Shown: piece by piece, positions 1-6,833 of the stretch | How the letters are laid out: every line of letters starts with the position of its first letter | Numbering within the stretch: the stretch's first letter is position 1 | Assembly (NCBI GenBank): GCA_021816565.1 | Contig: JAKAXN010000192.1 | Span: 1 to 8,301, forward strand | From: Actinomycetes bacterium | GTDB taxonomy: Bacteria; Actinomycetota; Acidimicrobiia; Acidimicrobiales; Palsa-688 | Direction: 5' to 3' | Length of the DNA stretch: 8,301 nt | The notes under the pieces: generated by a model | What the model saw: the letters and a program-made list of their open reading frames with translations, nothing else | Told to the model about the DNA's origin: nothing | The model's database searches: none | Position numbers and translations under genes: made by a program

Positions 1-1002
1 GAGGACCCGGCCGTGCATGAACTGCTCGGCGACGGCGGCGAAGACCAAGAAGCCGGCGGCGCTGGTGAGGCTGCGCCGGAGCGACGGCACCCGCAGGGAG
101 TTCGTGACCCGGGCGCTACCGGCGCGCAGGCGCACCGGCGGGAGGATGAGCAGGATGGCGAAGAGGAAGAACGTCGGCAGGACCGGCTTCAGGTTCGACA
201 TCCAGCCCGAGAGGGTGACGTAGCCCGTCACGTACTGCACCAGGAGACCCAGCCCCAGGGCCCCGGCGAAGGTGAGCGGCAGGCTCTTCAGCCGGCCGAG
301 CAGCGCTGCGGCGAAGGCGTTGACCACCAGGAAGGTGAGATCCAGCACCTGCAGGCCGCCGGCCGAACCCGACTGCAGGATCCCCGCCAGGGCGGCCAGC
401 GCCGCGCCTATGGCCCACGACAGGGCGTTGAGGCGGCTGGGGTACCCCCCGTTGAGGGCCATGAGGGGGCGGTCGTCGACCACCCCGCGCATGGCCACGC
501 CGACCCTGGTGCGGAAGAACAGGAACCGCAGGCTCACCGCCACCGCGAGGGCCAGGCCGATGGTGATGAGCTCCTGGTAGGGGATCCGGTTGCCCATGAA
601 GCTGACGAAGGCACCGGGCCCGTAGAAGGGCAGCAGCACCCGGGACGTGGTGACCGGCCAGACGGTGTAGGCCACGCCCAGCGACACGACCAGCAGCCCG
701 ATGGTGATCACCAGGCTGGTGTTGGTGTCGGACGGATCCAGCGGCCGGATCAGGGTCCTCTCAGTGAGAATGCCGTACAGGGGGGCCGCCACCAGGATGA
801 CCGCCACCAGCGCGGCCGGGGCGGCCCAGTGCATGTCCACCCTCAGCTGCCAGTAGAGGAAGGCCATGAGCATCCCGGTGGCCCCGTGGGCGAAGTTGAA
901 AACACCTGAGGTGGTGTAGGTGACGACCAGCCCGGTGGCGGCGATCGCGTAGATGGCGCCGGTGGCCAGCCCCGCAATCGTGTATCCGATGAATGCGTCC
1001 AT
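1..1002 (-). CDS. livH: Branched-chain amino acid ABC transporter permease, LivH type (3' end outside window; probably a LivH-LivM fusion)
   Basis: Inner-membrane permease subunit of a high-affinity ABC importer for branched-chain amino acids or related amides; it would work with a periplasmic binding protein, a LivM partner and LivG/LivF ATPases. The product begins MDAFIGYTIAGLATGAIYAI. Residues 35-45 read FNFAHGATGML, matching the NFAHG signature of LivH. Several hydrophobic segments follow, with the cytoplasmic loop FRTRVGVAMRGVVDDRPLMA at about residues 164-183. The canonical LivH fold ends near residue 294 (PPVRLRA). The frame stays open through a polar linker (about 295-312) into a new hydrophobic segment (315-334, AAGFLVFAAVAEQF) and off the window edge. 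I infer fusion to a LivM-like domain. The start is fixed because an in-frame TAA lies two codons upstream of the ATG. An AGGAG lies 11 bases before the ATG. Substrate cannot be told; urea or short-chain amides are alternatives. Confidence 0.9.
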   Translation of the reverse strand, partial: MDAFIGYTIAGLATGAIYAIAATGLVVTYTTSGVFNFAHGATGMLMAFLYWQLRVDMHWAAPAALVAVILVAAPLYGILTERTLIRPLDPSDTNTSLVITIGLLVVSLGVAYTVWPVTTSRVLLPFYGPGAFVSFMGNRIPYQELITIGLALAVAVSLRFLFFRTRVGVAMRGVVDDRPLMALNGGYPSRLNALSWAIGAALAALAGILQSGSAGGLQVLDLTFLVVNAFAAALLGRLKSLPLTFAGALGLGLLVQYVTGYVTLSGWMSNLKPVLPTFFLFAILLILPPVRLRAGSARVTNSLRVPSLRRSLTSAAGFLVFAAVAEQFMHGRVL

Positions 1003-1013
1003 GCCTTACGTCA

Positions 1014-1032
1014 CTCCTGGCTGGCGTAGGAG
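1014..1032 (-). promoter_or_regulatory. Ribosome binding site of the permease gene, possibly masked by a short hairpin
   Basis: On the minus strand AGGAG (1018-1014) is the best Shine-Dalgarno for the permease ATG at 1002, with a rather long 11-base spacing. Nine bases upstream of it lies CTCCT (1032-1028), its exact complement, so the mRNA can form a 5-bp stem closing on the ribosome binding site. The complementarity is directly visible; translational control is inference. Confidence 0.35.
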
Positions 1033-1080
1033 GCGGACGACGGGCCCCACGCACTGCCTGTGGCCGCCGCCTGTCCCCCT

Positions 1081-1103
1081 GCGGCCCGTCGCGACGGGAC
1101 CGC
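1081..1103. repeat. Perfect 14-bp palindrome with extended arms, candidate operator
   Basis: Bases 1085-1098 read CCCGTCGCGACGGG, which is its own reverse complement. The flanks GCGG (1081-1084) and CCGC (1100-1103) also pair, offset by one unpaired A at 1099. It lies about 80-120 bases upstream of the permease start codon. This position suits a dimeric regulator site or an RNA hairpin in the permease leader. In DNA this rich in G+C, short palindromes arise by chance, so function is only a possibility. Confidence 0.35.
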
Positions 1104-1226
1104 GTTTCAACTGCTGGCGCCTAGAAGTTTCACTGCTCGGGTCGGAGAGTCCTGCAGTCCCCGTTCCATCCACCGGAATAACGGGCAAACCGCCGCGGTG
1201 GGGGGCAATCCGAGACGACCGGCCGA

Positions 1227-1937
1227 TCAGGAGCCGGCCCGGTCGGGGGGGCGCAGAAGCGGACGCACCACCGCGGCGAGAGTGGCGCGCATCTGCTCCC
1301 GGCGCTCCGGCTCCGTTCCGGGTCCGCCGGCGCCGTCCGGTCCGGGCCGGTCCTCCCCCGCGCCGGTCAGGACCCCGGGGGTGACCAGCAGGGACAGGGC
1401 CAGGCGGATCAGGGCTTCGGCCACCGCCTCGACCCGGTGGCGCTCCCCGGGGGGGACCGGCCCGGCGGTGAGCGACTCGTAGCTCTCCACCAGGGCCCGC
1501 CGGCCGGCCTGCAGGATGGACTCGGACGTGACCAGGGCCAGGGCGGCCCCCGGGTCGGCCTCGAGCAGGCCCGGCACCGGCGACAGGCCCACCAGCTCCA
1601 GGCCCACCACCAGGCCCTCCACGACCTTGTCCTCGATCGAATCGGTCCTTTCCACCGCTCCGGCCACCGCGGCGAAGAACTGGCGGGCGTCGCGGGTCAG
1701 CGCGGCCCGGACCAGCCGGTCCCGGCTCTCGAAGCGGCGGTAAACCGTGGCCCGGGCCAACCCGGCCCGCTCGGCCACGTCGTCCATGCTCCAACGGCGC
1801 AGCCCGTACTGGCCGAGAAGGGCGCTGGTGGCCCCCAGCACGGCGTCGGCGTCGGCGTCGGGTTCGGACCCCGCGGGCGGCCCCAGGGCCTCGACCAGCA
1901 CGGCGTCGATGTCCAAGGTGGAGGCCCGGCGGGCCAT
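1227..1937 (-). CDS. TetR/AcrR-family transcriptional regulator
   Basis: A 236-residue DNA-binding repressor-type protein. The helix-turn-helix lies at about residues 50-70 (SMDDVAERAGLARATVYRRF), the usual TetR pattern of a conserved A-x-x-A-G recognition turn followed by YRRF, then RDRLVRAAL. The rest is a helical ligand-binding and dimerisation region that cannot be matched to a ligand. There is an unusual N-terminal tail of about 30 residues before the TetR fold, with a DADADA run encoded by a short 6-base tandem repeat (about 1842-1860). The C-terminus is rich in G, P and E. The ATG at 1937-1935 overlaps the TGA stop of the upstream oxygenase gene (TGATG), so the two are almost certainly cotranscribed and probably translationally coupled. 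By analogy with other TetR-oxygenase pairs it likely regulates its own operon; the inverted repeat at 2840-2857 is the best candidate site. Confidence 0.9.
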   Translation of the reverse strand: MARRASTLDIDAVLVEALGPPAGSEPDADADAVLGATSALLGQYGLRRWSMDDVAERAGLARATVYRRFESRDRLVRAALTRDARQFFAAVAGAVERTDSIEDKVVEGLVVGLELVGLSPVPGLLEADPGAALALVTSESILQAGRRALVESYESLTAGPVPPGERHRVEAVAEALIRLALSLLVTPGVLTGAGEDRPGPDGAGGPGTEPERREQMRATLAAVVRPLLRPPDRAGS

Positions 1938-2836
1938 CAGGCCGCCCCGTCCACTCGGCGGCCGCCCGGTTGGGCCCGTCGACGGGCCCGGTAGCCGGCC
2001 GACGCCGTCGGCCCGTAGCGCAGCGTGGCCGGCAGGTTCCTCCACGTCTCGCGGACAGCCAGCTGCAGGATCCGGTACTGCAGCTCCTCGTCGATGCGCC
2101 ACGGTATGGAGAACCGCCGCCGGATCGGGGCGGGCAGGCCCCCGATGGCCGTCAGGCGCAGCACCGGGTTGACCACCAGGGGCTGGAGGAGGCGGGTCCA
2201 GGACGGGAGGAAGCCGAGCTGCATGGTCCGGTCGTGCAGGGCCATGTCCAGAGCCCGCTGCGCCGCCGGGGTCATCTCGAGCACCTGGTCCATGTGCCGG
2301 TCCCACTCGGCCCGGAAGGCGGGGTAGTCGGCGGGCACCGGGCGCATGGAGACGCCGTACCGGCGGTACCACTCCACCCCGTCGAGGTACATCTCGTCCC
2401 TCTCCGCCCCGGTGAGCCGGTGGGCGTCGAAGCGGTCGGCCACCTGCTCCGCGGCGTGCTGGAAGGTGGCGTGGGCCCACCAGTAGGTCGCCGGGTCGAG
2501 CGCCCGGTAGGGCCGGCCCCGGTGGTCGACCCCCCGGATGGGGCGGTGGTAGTTCCTGACCCGGCGGCCCACCGCCTCGGGATCGGGATCGTAGATGACC
2601 CCCATGATCTGCGGGACCGAGCGGATGATCCGGTCCCAGGGGTCGGTGAAGAAGTTGGAGTGCTCCGCCACCCCGGCCCCGATGGCCGGGTGCATGAGCT
2701 GCAGGATCCCGGCGGACAGGCCGGTGAAGGCCATCCGGTGGTCGCCGGCGTAGTGCCACAGCAGCGAGCCCGGCCCGACCGGCCGAGGGGGGAAGCGCCC
2801 GGTCCGCCGGGACCGTTCAGCCGGAGGAAGAGACAT
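1937..2836 (-). CDS. MpaB-family (DUF2236) oxygenase-like protein
   Basis: A 299-residue protein that I recognise as a member of the DUF2236 / MpaB / rubber-oxygenase-like family, helical proteins that in characterised relatives bind heme b. Family-like blocks seen are LMHPAIGAGVAEHS (47-60), NFFTDPWDRIIRS (61-73), VRNYHRPIRGVDHRGRPYRALDP (93-115) and YWWAHATFQHA (118-128). H97 and H122 lie in blocks where heme-ligand histidines are expected, but I cannot assign ligands for certain. No signal peptide is evident, unlike secreted latex-clearing proteins, so a cytoplasmic location is likely. The substrate is unknown; hydrophobic or terpenoid oxidation is only suggested by family members. The gene is first in a two-gene unit with the TetR regulator. 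There is no Shine-Dalgarno before the ATG; instead a TAAACT box ends 7 bases upstream, which fits a leaderless transcript. The start agrees with the family's N-terminal block. Confidence 0.87.
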   Translation of the reverse strand: MSLPPAERSRRTGRFPPRPVGPGSLLWHYAGDHRMAFTGLSAGILQLMHPAIGAGVAEHSNFFTDPWDRIIRSVPQIMGVIYDPDPEAVGRRVRNYHRPIRGVDHRGRPYRALDPATYWWAHATFQHAAEQVADRFDAHRLTGAERDEMYLDGVEWYRRYGVSMRPVPADYPAFRAEWDRHMDQVLEMTPAAQRALDMALHDRTMQLGFLPSWTRLLQPLVVNPVLRLTAIGGLPAPIRRRFSIPWRIDEELQYRILQLAVRETWRNLPATLRYGPTASAGYRARRRAQPGGRRVDGAA

Positions 2837-2839
2837 ATG

Positions 2840-2857
2840 GACGAGTTTAGTCTCATC
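2840..2857. promoter_or_regulatory. Imperfect inverted repeat, candidate TetR operator
   Basis: The bases GACGAG-TTTAGT-CTCATC form two 6-base arms that pair at five of six positions around a 6-base centre. The repeat lies three bases upstream of the oxygenase ATG and completely covers the probable -10 box (2844-2849, minus strand). A dimeric regulator bound here would block RNA polymerase. The size and position are typical of operators autoregulated by TetR proteins, and the regulator is encoded in the same unit. Binding is inferred, not shown. Confidence 0.45.
2844..2849 (-). promoter_or_regulatory. Probable -10 box of the oxygenase-TetR operon (leaderless)
   Basis: On the minus strand TAAACT fits the actinobacterial TAnnnT -10 pattern. 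Only seven bases separate it from the oxygenase ATG, so transcription would start at or next to the A of the start codon. No purine-rich ribosome binding site is present in this stretch, which supports leaderless translation. The -35 region, around 2867-2873, is poor (CGACCC on the minus strand). Confidence 0.45.
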
Positions 2858-2943
2858 GTTTCCCCAGGGTCGGCCCGGCCCGGCCCCTCCACGGTGAGGG
2901 CTGCCGGGGGGCGGACGCGCCGTGGGGTCGCCTCCAGAGGGCG

Positions 2944-2949
2944 TAGCGT
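2944..2949 (+). promoter_or_regulatory. Probable -10 box of the aldo/keto reductase gene (leaderless)
   Basis: TAGCGT fits the TAnnnT pattern and is followed by exactly six bases and then the ATG at 2956. An AGAGGG about 16 bases upstream of the ATG is too far to act as a good Shine-Dalgarno. A leaderless start is the simplest reading. No convincing -35 hexamer is visible. Confidence 0.4.
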
Positions 2950-2955
2950 CGGGTC

Positions 2956-3837
2956 ATGCTCGAGCGACAGCCCTTCGGTCCGGCCGGCCACCAGAGCACC
3001 AGGGTGATCTTCGGCGGGGCGGCCCTCGGACGGGTCGACCAGGAGACCGCCGACCGGGTTCTCGAGGTGCTCCTCCACTACGGGGTGAACCATCTCGACA
3101 CCGCGGCCGACTACGGCGACTCGGAGTTGCGTATCGCGCCCTGGTTGGTGGGTCGACGGGACCGGTTCTTCCTCGCCACCAAGACCTCGGAGCGGGGCGG
3201 GGACGGGGCCCGGGCCGGGCTGGAACGCTCGCTGGAGCGCTTGGGGGTCGACTCGGTCGATCTCATCCAGTTGCACAACCTGGTGGAGCCCGACGAGTGG
3301 GAGCAGGCCCACGCACCCGGCGGGGCCCTGGAGGCCCTCGTGCGGGCCCGGGACGAGGGCCTGGTGCGCCACATCGGCGTCACCGGCCACGGGCTGCGCA
3401 TCCCCGGGATGCACCTGCGGGCCCTCGAGCGCTACGAGTACGCCTCGGTGCTATTCCCCTACAACTTCGCCCTGCGCTCCGACCCCGGTTACCGCCGCGA
3501 TTCGGAGAAGCTCATCGAGGTGGCCGACGAGCGGGGGGTGGCCCTGCAGACGATCAAGTCGATCGCCCGCCGGCGCTGGCCGGTCGACGGTCCCCGTCCC
3601 CGGCGCAGCTGGTACCAGCCGATCGAGGACCCCGACGCCATCACCCGGGCCGTCCATTACGTGCTGGGCCGGCCGGGGCTGTTCCTGCTCACGACCAGCG
3701 ACTACGAGCGGCTACCCGACGTGCTGGAGGCGGCGTCGCACCCGGGGCCGGTACCGTCCGACGGCGACATGGAGGCCGACGCCCGGCGCCTGGAGACCGC
3801 GCCTCTATTCGACGGCGCCGCCCTGGAGCGCATCTGA
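2956..3837 (+). CDS. Aldo/keto reductase family oxidoreductase
   Basis: A 293-residue soluble NAD(P)H-dependent oxidoreductase of TIM-barrel fold that interconverts aldehydes or ketones and alcohols. The catalytic tetrad is complete: D48 and Y53 in LDTAADYGDSE, K76 in FFLATKTSE and H107 in VDLIQLHNL. FGGAALG near residues 19-25 is the usual first-strand block, and the IGVTGHG block (140-146) lies on a later strand. The C-terminal LLTTSDYERLPDVLEA (244-259) matches the cofactor-phosphate loop region. Length is close to short bacterial members of the family. The physiological substrate cannot be told from sequence. The gene is divergent from the oxygenase-TetR unit, with 119 bases between the starts, so shared control is possible. 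Its 3' end overlaps the helicase gene end by 33 bases, tail to tail. The start ATG gives a normal family N-terminus. Confidence 0.93.
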   Translation: MLERQPFGPAGHQSTRVIFGGAALGRVDQETADRVLEVLLHYGVNHLDTAADYGDSELRIAPWLVGRRDRFFLATKTSERGGDGARAGLERSLERLGVDSVDLIQLHNLVEPDEWEQAHAPGGALEALVRARDEGLVRHIGVTGHGLRIPGMHLRALERYEYASVLFPYNFALRSDPGYRRDSEKLIEVADERGVALQTIKSIARRRWPVDGPRPRRSWYQPIEDPDAITRAVHYVLGRPGLFLLTTSDYERLPDVLEAASHPGPVPSDGDMEADARRLETAPLFDGAALERI

Positions 3838-6774
3838 GCGGCCGGCCGGTAATTCGGCGCCTTCCCGGGCTGCCTCGGTGATGGTCAGCAGCTCGGACCC
3901 GTAGGACTCCGCCTTGACCGGCCCGATCCCGGCCACTGCCAGCAGCCCCGCCTCGGTCACCGGCAGCTGGGCTGCCACCAGCTTCAGGGTCCGGTCGTCG
4001 AAGACGATGTAGGGCGGCACGCCCAGCTGCTTGCTGCGGGTGCTGCGCCACGACCGCAGCTGCTCCCACGCCTCGCCGGCCCGGGGATGGGCCAGCAGGG
4101 CCGGCTGGCCGTCGCTGGTGACCAGGCGGCCGAACGGCGTGACGGTCCGGGCCGGACCTCCGCCCAGCAGCGAGGACACCCCTTCGGGACGGACCTCCAC
4201 CACCTGGTGCTCGTGGCCGCCGACGGTGAAGACCACCCCGGGGCCGGCCGGTAGCAGCTCCGCGTTCGCTCCCTCCCGGGCGGTCCGACCCGACTGGCCG
4301 CCCCGCCCGGCCGGTCTCCCCCCGGGCCGGGCGGCCTGCTCTCCTCCGGCCGGGCCCCTCCGGCCGGCCGGGGCCCCGGGGGTGCCGTCCGCCGGGACGG
4401 GTCGGCCCGGGCTCTCCATCTCCTCTATGAAGGGCGTGGGAGGCGTCCCGGGGACCACCGACACCCCCTTCGAGGCCCGGGTGATCCCCACGTGGAACAC
4501 CCGCCGCTCCTCCTCGGGGTCCCCGCTCAGGCGATGGGGGATCAGCCCATCGGTGGCGTGGTGCAGCACCACGTACGGCCACTCGCGGCCCTTCACCGCG
4601 TGGATCGATGCCAGCGTCACCCCGCCCGGTGTCGGCCCGATCGCCAGCTGGTCGGACAGCCACAGCGGGAACCGGGCCGGGTCCGGCTCGAGCTCCGCCA
4701 GCTCGGTCAGAGCCTCCAGGTCGTCGATGTGGGCGGCTATCGCCCCGTGGCTCCACTGGTCCAGGGCCGAGGCGCTGGCGTCGAGGCCTCCTGCGCCGAT
4801 CTGGCTGCGGATGGCCCGTAGCACCGCGGCGGTCGACCCCGAGGTGGCCACCCGGCGTACCAGCTCGACGTCGCGTACCAGCTGCTCGACCTTCTCGGCG
4901 TCGCGGGTGCTGCCCTTGGCCTCCAGCCACCCGGCCAGGCCGTCCAGCGAGTCGAAGCGCCGGGGTCGGGCCAGGAGGTCGAGCAGGCCGTTGCTCAACG
5001 CCCGCTTGGGCCGGCGGGCGGCCTCCCGCAGGGCCGCTCCCGGGACGTGCGGTCCCGGGGCGGCGGCCAGCTCCAACCACGACAGGGCGGCCCGCACACC
5101 GCCGCGCTGGAGGAACCTCCGCTCGGCGCCGCCGTCGACCGGCACGCCCCGGTGGTTGAGTAGCACCTGCACGGGCACGAGGGATGCGTTGACCCGGCTG
5201 AGCACGGCCACGTCACCGGTGGCCACGCCCCCGGCGATCAACTCCTCGACCCGGTCGGCGCTGCGCCGGGCCGGGCCGGGCATCTGTCCGCCCGAGCCGG
5301 CGGCGAGGACGGACAGCGCGGCGACGTCCGGCCCCTGGGGCGCTCCCGGTGGCTCGGCCGCCCTGATCGTCTTGGGCACCCGGACGGCGTTGCGGCTGAG
5401 CAGGTTGGAGGCGGCTGTCACCACTGCCGGCGGGCAGCGGTAGTTGACCTCCAACGGATGCAGAGCCGAGCCGGGGAACCACCGCTCGAAGTCGACCAGC
5501 CACCTGGGGGTGGCGCCGGCGTAGCCGTAGATGGTCTGGTCGTCGTCGCCGACGGCGAACACCGACCCGGCCGGTCCGCTGAGCAGCCGGATGAGAAGCA
5601 GGTGCGCCGGCGTCAGGTCCTGGAACTCGTCGATCAGCAGGACCCGGGCGTAGCGCTGGCTGCGGGCCCGGAACGCCGGATCGGCGAGCAGGCGCTCGAT
5701 GGCTCCGACCACCTGCTCGTCGAAGTCGACCACGTCGCGCTCCGCCAGCCGGCTCCGGTAGGAGCGGGCCACCCGGTCCAGGTCGGACACGTCGGCCAGC
5801 TCCTCCTCGACCGCAGCCGGGTCGGCCAGGCCCAGCCGGACCCGGCTCAGGGCCTCCAGCCAGGGCGCCGCCGGGTCGGTCTCGGCCCGTCGGGGGAAGG
5901 TGACCAGGTCGCCGAGCAGGCGCCGCACCTCGGTCTCCTCCAGGGTGGAGGACCGCCCGCACAGGCGCAGGCCCAGCGCGTTGAGGGTCCGGACCCGCAG
6001 GCCGTCGACGTCCGCCAGCCGGGAGCGCATCTCGGAAGCCGCCCTCACGTTGTACGCCACGAGCGCCAGGGCCGAGGGGGGCAGGCCCCAGCCGGTCACC
6101 ACCAGTCGGGCCCGCTCGGTCAGCACGCGGGTCTTGCCCGAACCGGCCGGGGCGATGATCCTTGCCCCGGCGGTCGGCTCTCCGACGGCGGACAGCTGGT
6201 CGGGGGCCAGCGCCACCCCGTCCGGGGCGGCGGACCCGAGCGGCCGGAGCAGGCCGTGCTCCAGCGAGATGCGGTGGAGCACCGCCGAGCCCACCCGGGC
6301 CGGCAGGGCGGTGTCGAGCGGGCCCCCGTCGCACAGCGCCGCGGTACCGTCGGAGAGCACGACCTCGCAGTCGTCCCCGCCCGGGCGCCCGCCCAGGCGC
6401 AGGGCGTGGGCTCCCCAGCGCCACTGCGGCGGGCCGTGCGGATCTCGGGCATCGACCGAGTTGGCCCACACCCCGTGATGGAGCCGCTCACCCGGCAGGT
6501 CCAGATCGACCGGCCACTCCCACGGCTGGCGGTCGGTGACCGTCTCGGGGGGTGGTACCGCCGGGTCGTCGAGGCCCACGCCGGGAGCCAGCTCGATGAC
6601 GAGCGGTCGCCGCTGCCGCCAGGCCGCGTGCAGATGGTCGGCGGTGGCGACGTCGATACCGGCTACCGCCACCCGCTCGAAGTCCCGCCAGGCCGGCGGC
6701 GGGTCGGCACCGGGCCCAACCACCACCGATCGGCCCAGCTTGGAGAGTTGGTCCGGGTCGAGCACGGGATACAT
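3805..6774 (-). CDS. uvrD2: UvrD-like superfamily 1 DNA helicase with C-terminal HRDC domain (UvrD2 type)
   Basis: A 989-residue ATP-dependent 3'-5' DNA helicase, expected to act in DNA repair or replication-associated unwinding. All SF1A motifs are present: Q motif (about 191-196), Walker A APAGSGKT (208-215), motif Ia (238-253), DEFQD (382-386), GDDDQTIYGYAGA (409-421), EVNYRC (442-447), IHAVKGREWPYVVL (724-737) and HVGITRA (761-767). A G/P/R-rich linker (about 790-835) leads to a small beta-rich block (845-893) and an HRDC nucleic-acid-binding domain (about 900-970). This order resembles mycobacterial UvrD2, but the tetracysteine zinc module that precedes HRDC there is absent: no cysteine lies after motif IV. 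Residues 1-190 are an extra N-terminal domain that I cannot assign. An open frame extends upstream to 6909 but runs through the tRNA-Gln gene, so I place the start at the ATG at 6774. No clear ribosome binding site precedes it. The 3' end overlaps the aldo/keto reductase gene. Confidence 0.92.
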   Translation of the reverse strand: MYPVLDPDQLSKLGRSVVVGPGADPPPAWRDFERVAVAGIDVATADHLHAAWRQRRPLVIELAPGVGLDDPAVPPPETVTDRQPWEWPVDLDLPGERLHHGVWANSVDARDPHGPPQWRWGAHALRLGGRPGGDDCEVVLSDGTAALCDGGPLDTALPARVGSAVLHRISLEHGLLRPLGSAAPDGVALAPDQLSAVGEPTAGARIIAPAGSGKTRVLTERARLVVTGWGLPPSALALVAYNVRAASEMRSRLADVDGLRVRTLNALGLRLCGRSSTLEETEVRRLLGDLVTFPRRAETDPAAPWLEALSRVRLGLADPAAVEEELADVSDLDRVARSYRSRLAERDVVDFDEQVVGAIERLLADPAFRARSQRYARVLLIDEFQDLTPAHLLLIRLLSGPAGSVFAVGDDDQTIYGYAGATPRWLVDFERWFPGSALHPLEVNYRCPPAVVTAASNLLSRNAVRVPKTIRAAEPPGAPQGPDVAALSVLAAGSGGQMPGPARRSADRVEELIAGGVATGDVAVLSRVNASLVPVQVLLNHRGVPVDGGAERRFLQRGGVRAALSWLELAAAPGPHVPGAALREAARRPKRALSNGLLDLLARPRRFDSLDGLAGWLEAKGSTRDAEKVEQLVRDVELVRRVATSGSTAAVLRAIRSQIGAGGLDASASALDQWSHGAIAAHIDDLEALTELAELEPDPARFPLWLSDQLAIGPTPGGVTLASIHAVKGREWPYVVLHHATDGLIPHRLSGDPEEERRVFHVGITRASKGVSVVPGTPPTPFIEEMESPGRPVPADGTPGAPAGRRGPAGGEQAARPGGRPAGRGGQSGRTAREGANAELLPAGPGVVFTVGGHEHQVVEVRPEGVSSLLGGGPARTVTPFGRLVTSDGQPALLAHPRAGEAWEQLRSWRSTRSKQLGVPPYIVFDDRTLKLVAAQLPVTEAGLLAVAGIGPVKAESYGSELLTITEAAREGAELPAGRSDALQGGAVE

Positions 6775-6802
6775 GTTGACCGACGGCTGTGACGCGCCGG
6801 AG

Positions 6803-6818
6803 GCACCCGGCCCGGTGC
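6803..6818. other. Small hairpin between tRNA-Gln and the helicase gene
   Basis: GCACC (6803-6807) and GGTGC (6814-6818) can form a 5-bp stem with a 6-base loop in the 59 bases between the mature tRNA 3' end and the helicase ATG. There is no T tract on the minus strand after it, so it is a weak terminator candidate at best. It may instead be a processing or leader structure. Confidence 0.25.
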
Positions 6819-6833
6819 GGGGGCGCCGGCCGG

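Larger units (their letters stand above)
1003..1226. other. Intergenic region between the TetR gene and the LivH-type permease gene
   Basis: This gap of 224 bases separates two minus-strand genes and should hold the 3' end of the oxygenase-TetR transcript and the promoter of the permease gene. I see no coding sequence in it. No strong -35/-10 pair for the permease gene is recognisable and no hairpin followed by a T tract is present. The notable elements are a perfect palindrome (1085-1098) and a possible hairpin over the permease Shine-Dalgarno (1014-1032), both listed separately. Confidence 0.6.

Noticed and set aside
13..909. Plus-strand open frame of 298 residues opposite the permease gene
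   Set aside because: Its composition is biased to Q, E, G, R and H with no family-like blocks, as expected opposite a G+C-rich gene. The minus-strand frame is a clear membrane permease.
2272..3414. Minus-strand open frame of 380 residues across the oxygenase start and the reductase
   Set aside because: It runs antisense to the reductase and out of frame with the oxygenase, and the part over the oxygenase is a low-complexity S/T/P/R run. It is a shadow of high G+C content.
5458..6792. Plus-strand open frame of 444 residues opposite the helicase
   Set aside because: It lies fully antisense to the conserved helicase motifs, has a Q/G/H/R-biased composition and no recognisable domain.
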